Source: Bacillota bacterium (GTDB lineage Bacteria; Bacillota; Clostridia; Oscillospirales; Oscillospiraceae). From it: a stretch of 64,000 nt of DNA. The notes beneath the pieces are model-generated. The model was given only the letters and a program-made list of their open reading frames with translations, was not told the DNA's origin and ran no database searches. Shown here one piece after another: positions 59,538 to 64,000 of the stretch. The DNA is taken from NCBI GenBank assembly GCA_023386265.1, contig JAEWKA010000004.1, forward strand, positions 511,450 to 575,449. Reading direction: 5' to 3'. The position numbers and the translations under genes were made by a program. Each line of letters opens with the position of its first letter. Within the stretch, counting starts at the first letter, position 1.

Positions 59538-62084
59538 TTATCTCTGTTCGTTTATATAGATCGTCATGCGGCTTTGTATAATGTCCGCAACCTGATCGAC
59601 GGTCTTTTCACCCGAGAAGAAGAATGCTGACTCCTCGGTGATGATATTAGTGAGATTCTGATCATAGACCACTGTATGGTCTACAGAATTGATGAGTGAC
59701 TTGATCTGGTCTGCTTCCTCCTGGGTAATCGCGTAGAATTCGACCTGAATTCCGTCGCCCATGCTCATGCCGCCTCTCGAAACAGGAACCTTGTTGCCGT
59801 TCTCGTCGGTGGTATATTCCTGCTTCATAGCTTCGGCAAGCTTTTTGTCAAAGGCCTTCTGGCTGATTGGATAGCCCCAGCTCAGGTTTTCCTGATATTC
59901 GTCAGAGAGTAGGGTGCTCATGAACTGCCACGCTGCATCCTTGCTCTTGCAGGAAGTCGTCATCGCAAGTCCGCCGCTAATTTGGGCTACGCTCCCGCCT
60001 TTGGTGTCTGACGGAAAACCCTTGAAGGTGATCGCTCCGCCGAAGGTTGCCTTGTAATACTGATACGTCTGGAAGTCGCCTGTATTGAATATTTCAAATA
60101 GCTGGCGTCCATCCTGTATCAGTGTGGAGGGATCCACCCAATTTTGCCCGTCCTGGTCATCATATTTTTCAGGAAAACTCTTTGCAAAGGTGAGCATCTT
60201 CTTGAAGTCGTCGGAATTAAAGCTGCATTCGCCAGTCTGCCAGTTCATGTATTTTTCCATGTTGAGCATGCAAAGGTACTGAAGTATGCTGTCCCTTGTC
60301 ATATATTGACCGAAGGGGCAGTCGGCCTCGGGATGTGCCTTAATTATATCCTGCATCTCGTCCATTGTCCAGCCCATCTCTGTTCCGACGACGGAGGGTG
60401 CGCCGACTATCGACATGACATTAAAGCCCGATATAAGTGTGTAAAGCTTGCCGTCAATTTCAATCGCCTTAATTATTCCGGCCATAAGATCGTCACGGCT
60501 CAGTTCGGAATTGTTCTCAATGTAGGGATAGAGATCCTCAAGCAAGCCCTTGGCTGCATACTGCTTATACGGTAGATTAGATATGTCGATAATATCGGGG
60601 ATTTTGCCTGAAATAATCTCCGTGTTGAGCTTCGTAATTCCGGCGTTATAGTCATTATCGGTATTAAATTCGGAATAATCGGTGATTTCAATTCTGTAAT
60701 CAGCATTGGTTTTATTGAACTTCAGTAGCTGCTTTTTAAGATTGTAGTCCAACCACATCGTCGCCAAAGTCAGCGTTGTCTTTGCTTTCACTTCGCTTCT
60801 CAGCGTTTTTGCCAGCGTTATTACTTCAAAGGCGTTGTTGCCGCTGTCGCTGTAGTCCTGAGATATGGCAAAGACATTTCCGTCTGCCTGAACCGTGCTG
60901 AAGCGGATATAATCGCTGTCGATGTCACAGTTTAGCCATGTGAGTATCTTTTCAGATGTGGAAGTCGCGAGATCGTAACCGAAGAGCGAGGAGCCGTCCA
61001 AATAGCAGAAGTCATATTTTTCTCCGCCATCGCTTGTGTTATAGACGTTATTGGGTACAGTATAGTCCTTGCCCCAGGTCTTTGTATTCACGTCAATCAT
61101 CTTCAGAGTCATGCTGTAGGTCCCGTCTGGTCCCGCATCCTTGGAGTTCGTTGTGACGCCGACTGTACCGTCCTTAATTAGAACAAGTCCTGAGAGCCAG
61201 CCGTCAACGGTAACCTTGAACAAAAAGCTCGCATCAGGTCCGAGGACATATACAGTGTTGTTTCCATCCGAAATATAGACATTGCCTGCCTTGTCGGCCA
61301 CCATACCGTTAATGTAGAAGCTACCCTGATATTTCTCTTCCGTGGCTTCCGGCGTTTCAACGAACTGGCTCAGATCAATGCTCCCAAGCTCTGCTCCGGT
61401 ATTGGACAGCTTGCGAATAAAGCTCTGTCTCTCGTCACTGACGTAGTACTGCCACTTATCTCCTGTAGTCTCATCGAAGCCTTCAGGCAGATTAAAAACT
61501 GACTTTGAAACACTCTCGGAAACCCACAGGTTTCCCTGTTCGTCAACTATAAGCCTATCAAAGCTCACATATGTATCCTTATCATTTCCGTCTGACACCG
61601 CTTTCGGGGTGTAGTCCGCAAGCTTCTGGTAGCCTGTTCCGTCCTTTTTTATCGAGTACAGGAAGTTCTTGTATGTAATGTCTGATGTTTCTCCTGTATC
61701 AGGAACCGGCTTGTCAACTGCTTCGGAAGTGGTCATGACCGATCCCGATGCGGCCGCAACCTTTACCGTAGTCGAGGACGCGGCTCCGTCATAGGTAACA
61801 GCGCCGCCGTACATAGCGTCGACCTCTTCCTGCGTTGCGGGCGTCCCGTCTGCATGGACCGGCATGTTAGCATTGAAGTAAACCGTATCGCCGTAAAGAT
61901 ACGGATTGGATATGTCCGTCACCTCTTTGGGGATGCTTGAGTACTGAGGAACATATACGTATTCGGAAAGCGCCTCTCCGTTTCCTTCTTTTGAACCGCC
62001 ACAGGCAGTCAGAAGCCCCACAAGCATCACAAATGCCAGCAGCACGGATGCGGCTCTCTTGTAACCATTAAACTTAATCTTCAT
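59538..62084 (-). CDS. lipoprotein fusing a propeller-like domain to an extracellular solute-binding domain
   Basis: 848 residues. The signal peptide ends in lipobox LLTAC with lipidated Cys28. Residues about 45-430 contain repeated strand-rich units (LWVSESVSKS, KAGNVYISDGNNTVYVLGPD, NVFAISQDYSD) like NHL/SMP-30 or two-component-regulator propellers. Residues 433-848 are a family 1 solute-binding domain (TLTLATMWLDYNLKKQLLKFNKTNADYRI cut to its start; then IPDIIDISNLP, KDAAWQFMSTLLSDEYQ, GYPISQKAFD). Common binding proteins are about 430 residues, so the propeller half is an addition. The first gene of the five-gene operon, with a consensus promoter and AGGAG before ATG. The ligand is unknown; glycans or peptides are possible. 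Confidence 0.88.
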   Translation of the reverse strand: MKIKFNGYKRAASVLLAFVMLVGLLTACGGSKEGNGEALSEYVYVPQYSSIPKEVTDISNPYLYGDTVYFNANMPVHADGTPATQEEVDAMYGGAVTYDGAASSTTVKVAAASGSVMTTSEAVDKPVPDTGETSDITYKNFLYSIKKDGTGYQKLADYTPKAVSDGNDKDTYVSFDRLIVDEQGNLWVSESVSKSVFNLPEGFDETTGDKWQYYVSDERQSFIRKLSNTGAELGSIDLSQFVETPEATEEKYQGSFYINGMVADKAGNVYISDGNNTVYVLGPDASFLFKVTVDGWLSGLVLIKDGTVGVTTNSKDAGPDGTYSMTLKMIDVNTKTWGKDYTVPNNVYNTSDGGEKYDFCYLDGSSLFGYDLATSTSEKILTWLNCDIDSDYIRFSTVQADGNVFAISQDYSDSGNNAFEVITLAKTLRSEVKAKTTLTLATMWLDYNLKKQLLKFNKTNADYRIEITDYSEFNTDNDYNAGITKLNTEIISGKIPDIIDISNLPYKQYAAKGLLEDLYPYIENNSELSRDDLMAGIIKAIEIDGKLYTLISGFNVMSIVGAPSVVGTEMGWTMDEMQDIIKAHPEADCPFGQYMTRDSILQYLCMLNMEKYMNWQTGECSFNSDDFKKMLTFAKSFPEKYDDQDGQNWVDPSTLIQDGRQLFEIFNTGDFQTYQYYKATFGGAITFKGFPSDTKGGSVAQISGGLAMTTSCKSKDAAWQFMSTLLSDEYQENLSWGYPISQKAFDKKLAEAMKQEYTTDENGNKVPVSRGGMSMGDGIQVEFYAITQEEADQIKSLINSVDHTVVYDQNLTNIITEESAFFFSGEKTVDQVADIIQSRMTIYINEQR

Positions 62085-62108
62085 TTAATCTCTCCTTATT
62101 TTCAAACA

Positions 62109-62122
62109 CGATAGGTGTATCG
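62109..62122 (-). promoter_or_regulatory. possible operator in the leader of the five-gene operon
   Basis: CGATA-GGTG-TATCG is a perfect five-base inverted repeat, about 13-26 bases downstream of the predicted transcription start. A sugar-responsive LacI-type repressor site would look similar, but none is encoded nearby. Confidence 0.3.
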
Positions 62123-62141
62123 CTCGTAATAGTACACTTGC

Positions 62142-62170
62142 AATATAGCACTTGCAGCAAATATTGTCAA
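62142..62170 (-). promoter_or_regulatory. sigma-A promoter of the five-gene operon
   Basis: On the reverse strand TTGACA (62170-62165), 17 bases, TATATT (62147-62142). The direct repeat TGCAAGTG-N6-TGCAAGTG overlaps the -10 box and could bind an activator or repressor. Confidence 0.75.
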
Positions 62171-62596
62171 TCTGCTAAGCTTATTTAGTTCTTATGACAA
62201 CCTTAAATTTTTCATTTCAATTGCTTAAGACGCATGAGCTGCAAATATGTTCCATTCTTCCTGTAAGTATTTTTGCAGACATCCTCATTGAGAACGAGGG
62301 ATGTTATTCTATTTGAAGAACATCAGTTTACATAATACTAATTACAACTTGATCGCATTCATTCTATCACGAGCATTCCAAATACGTTATTTTATGGTTA
62401 TTTTTAATTGCAATTAGTTTAAATCTGTACAGAATATGCCTAAATTTCCATAAATATACTATGTTAATTGTGGTAATTAAGTTAACTTTTTATTAACATT
62501 AAGATATAAAGACCTTATTTTGTGACATCCATGAATATTTCCTGATTATAAAATTATTTTTGTAGATATTCGCTAATTTTTAAGCTAATTTTAAGC
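62171..62596. other. AT-rich gap without recognisable genes
   Basis: No convincing coding frame or RNA structure. It holds an exact GTTTACATAAT at 62326-62336 and a small hairpin-forming CTCATTGAGAACGAG at 62284-62298 (partial pairing only). Confidence 0.35.
62326..62336 (+). repeat. copy of the enriched word GTTTACATAAT
   Basis: Exact copy in the long AT-rich gap before the phospholipase-like gene. Confidence 0.5.
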
Positions 62597-62625
62597 TTGA
62601 CATAATATGTTGAAACTGTTACAAC
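62597..62625 (+). promoter_or_regulatory. probable promoter of the phospholipase-like gene
   Basis: TTGACA, 17 bases, TACAAC, 115 bases before the ATG at 62740. Confidence 0.5.
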
Positions 62626-62739
62626 TAGCTTGTTGCGACATTGTCCTTTTAATCGCAGCGGACTAAAAAAACAATAAAATCCGTCTTGCATAATCGATGC
62701 GGAACTTAAACTTAATCAGCTTACTTAACAGGAGGAATA

Positions 62740-63459
62740 ATGAAAGCTACCTCACACTTTGCAGTGGCTCATCTTCTATATGCCTCGCTTCAAAAACGCG
62801 GTATCTTCCTAAATCGTACTGCCTTTGTTTACGGCAATATAATGCCGGATCAGACTCCCGCGATGTGGTTTGCTCCTCATTTCGGCAAGGTCTGTGCCCG
62901 TAAGTCTTCGGAGATACTGACAGAGCTTTCGAGCTGCCCTGTCATCAATTCCGGCAGAGTTGGCGCAGAATATTCAAAGCAGCTAGGCGTAATGTGCCAC
63001 TATCTCTGCGATTACTTTTGCTTTGCCCACAATGAAGATTTTCAGGGCGGAATGAAGCATCATATGGCATACGAAATTGAGCTGGATACCTATCTCCGCA
63101 AAAACTGTTTGGAAGTTCTTGACATGGACGGATTATCCCCCATTCAGAGCTTTTCAGGCACTGAAGAACTTATTGCCTATAATGATACCATGAAACGCGA
63201 ATATCTTGATATCGGGTACTCGCTTGAACGCGACCTGCGCTATGCGTTCGACGCCTGCGTCTTATCAATTGTGAACGTGCTTGAAATATCAAAGACAGTT
63301 CCGGCCGCTGCGATGAGCATAGAGCTTGATGATTTCGTAACCGCTCTCAAGGGCTACGCAACGGGCGATAATTTAATTTTCCGAATATTTTTCTTTAAAT
63401 ACAGAAACAGCAACCTCTTTTTTCTTCCTGATTTAATGCCCCCCATCGGCGCTTATTGA
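62740..63459 (+). CDS. zinc-dependent phospholipase C-like protein, cytoplasmic form
   Basis: 239 residues related to the zinc-dependent phospholipase C/S1-P1 helical fold. THF/HFAVAHLLY at the N-terminus, YGNIMPDQTP, GVMCHYLCDYFCFAHN and KHHMAYEIELD place His and Asp residues where the tri-zinc site would be. Unlike clostridial alpha-toxin it has no signal peptide and no C-terminal C2-like domain, so it probably acts inside the cell or at the membrane. Similar proteins are common in gut Clostridia as 'zinc dependent phospholipase C' without known substrate. AGGAGG five bases before the ATG. Single-gene unit. Confidence 0.8.
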   Translation: MKATSHFAVAHLLYASLQKRGIFLNRTAFVYGNIMPDQTPAMWFAPHFGKVCARKSSEILTELSSCPVINSGRVGAEYSKQLGVMCHYLCDYFCFAHNEDFQGGMKHHMAYEIELDTYLRKNCLEVLDMDGLSPIQSFSGTEELIAYNDTMKREYLDIGYSLERDLRYAFDACVLSIVNVLEISKTVPAAAMSIELDDFVTALKGYATGDNLIFRIFFFKYRNSNLFFLPDLMPPIGAY

Positions 63460-63474
63460 GCGGTGCTATGTTAT

Positions 63475-63516
63475 AAAAAAACACATCCGATACAGGACGT
63501 ATCGGATGTGTTTTTT
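63475..63516. terminator. bidirectional terminator
   Basis: AAAAAACACATCCGATAC/GTATCGGATGTGTTTTTT with a five-base loop; a perfect 18-base inverted repeat serving the phospholipase-like gene. On the other strand it would have served the GAPDH gene whose stub follows. Confidence 0.92.
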
Positions 63517-63528
63517 ATTTGTTGCGGT

Positions 63529-63591
63529 TTATTTAACCGTGCTAATATACTCAATGAGGTCGACAACCTTGTTAGAATAACCCCACTCGTT
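63529..63591 (-). pseudogene. 3' stub of a glyceraldehyde-3-phosphate dehydrogenase gene
   Basis: The reverse strand encodes NEWGYSNKVVDLIEYISTVK followed by TAA, the C-terminal end of GAPDH, where the family reads WYDNEWGYSNRVVDLI. Going upstream the match stops abruptly: the frame continues as CSR then QK, without the expected SWYD. Only about 20 codons remain. It directly precedes a terminator in the expected orientation, so this looks like the end of an old gap gene whose body was lost by deletion or rearrangement near 63592. Confidence 0.75.
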
Positions 63592-63848
63592 GCGACTACA
63601 TTTTTGAAAATCTATAAGCAATATAGCTAGTATTACCAATGTTTTTTAACAATCTCTGTTTAGATATTCTTGCCTATTTATTACGATTCGTTGTCATAAC
63701 AGAGTGAAAACCTATATCATAATTAAGCTAATATTATCATAGCAATGGAGCTTTGTCAAAAGACAAAAAAGCTAATTGATGCGTTTAAATCCCTAAAGGG
63801 AAAAAATATGGGAAAATTTGAACGGAATTTATGGCTGCATCGATGTCT
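63592..63848. other. AT-rich stretch between the GAPDH stub and the GGDEF gene
   Basis: No gene seen. CTAAAGG-type and short T/A runs only; the GGDEF gene's transcript would end here. AAATCCCTAAAGGGA (63786-63800) can form a small hairpin. Confidence 0.3.
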
Positions 63849-64000
63849 TCACTGGGCTGAACATTCGGCGTTATTATTATATATGACATAACCGTTTTTT
63901 CCGTTGAACTTTGCCTCATACAATGCGCTATCGGCTTGGTTATAAGCTTCAGAGAAACTGTAATTTTTTTCATCTATAACAGTAATACCAATACTGCTGC
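63849..64000 (-). CDS. C-terminal end of a GGDEF (diguanylate cyclase-type) protein
   Basis: The reverse-strand frame enters from the right edge and ends at a TGA (63849-63851), so 49 complete codons are visible. They read SIGITVID, then EAYNQADSALYEAKFNGKNGYVIYNNN. This is the last part of a GGDEF domain: the strand after the GGDEF loop, the A-D-x-A-L-Y-x-A-K helix and the G-K-N-G-Y end. The GGDEF motif itself and any sensor domains lie outside. Whether the protein makes cyclic-di-GMP cannot be judged from this piece. Confidence 0.85.
   Translation of the reverse strand, partial: SSIGITVIDEKNYSFSEAYNQADSALYEAKFNGKNGYVIYNNNAECSAQ

Noticed and set aside
50009..62084. Treating the MacB/FtsX ABC transporter and the HlyD/MacB-core operon as one efflux system
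   Set aside because: They are on opposite strands, separated by the 53.3 kb ATPase gene and by terminators. The first transporter could still supply an ATPase to the second, but nothing in the sequence shows it.

Overview
The window looks like a piece of chromosome from an anaerobic, spore-former-type Firmicute of class Clostridia, probably the Oscillospiraceae/Ruminococcaceae side. This is inferred from the mix of genes (a SpoVB/YabM-like flippase with MazG and RqcP, DUF1836, an Fe-S type PurF, a single-chain clostridial PurL, SLH surface proteins), strong AGGAGG-like ribosome sites, frequent TTG/GTG starts and moderate GC. No rRNA, tRNA, CRISPR array, phage or intact insertion sequence was seen. 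Most of the window is orderly housekeeping DNA. Nearly every transcription unit ends in a clear hairpin terminator and many start at near-consensus sigma-A promoters.

Layout. 1-7.5 kb: a truncated SGNH hydrolase, a DUF1836 regulator, a small broken gene, a P-type cation ATPase and a large surface protein (NlpC/P60-like, SLH and SH3 domains). 7.6-15.7 kb: serC-serA, mtaB, a cysteine desulfurase, a small P-loop protein, pgi and a D,D-carboxypeptidase. 16-19.4 kb: a leftward cluster of flippase, mazG, hup and rqcP. 19.8-24.8 kb: a kinase-like ATPase without the usual histidine, tatD, an O-antigen-ligase-type membrane protein and a FAD enzyme. 25-36.4 kb: a rightward purine operon, purE-C-F-M-N-(IMP cyclohydrolase)-(AICAR transformylase)-D-L, in which the usual bifunctional PurH is replaced by two separate genes. 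36.4-37.6 kb: a small unknown protein and an NlpC/P60 hydrolase. 37.9-48.2 kb: an arginine operon, argC-J-B-D-F-carA-carB. 48.3-53.2 kb: a two-component system followed by an FtsX-type ABC transporter. 53.3-54.4 kb: a P-loop ATPase. 54.4-62.2 kb: a leftward five-gene operon. 62.7-64 kb: a zinc phospholipase C-like protein, the 3' stub of a lost GAPDH gene and the C-terminus of a GGDEF protein that runs off the end.

Four things stand out. (1) The last arginine-operon gene is one uninterrupted 1344-codon frame joining carbamoyl-phosphate synthase large subunit to a complete diaminopimelate epimerase domain, and that domain has Ala where the first catalytic Cys is expected. (2) The leftward operon at 54.5-62.2 kb combines a propeller-like/solute-binding fusion lipoprotein and two MalF/MalG-type permeases with an HlyD-type adaptor and a MacB-core membrane protein, but encodes no ATPase. 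It could be a composite envelope machine that I cannot match to a described system. (3) An 11-base word, GTT(T/G)ACATAA(T/C), occurs 13 times in coding and non-coding DNA, far above chance. (4) There are several small broken or leader-like genes with good promoters. Functions are assigned by reading the translated sequences; no database search was run.
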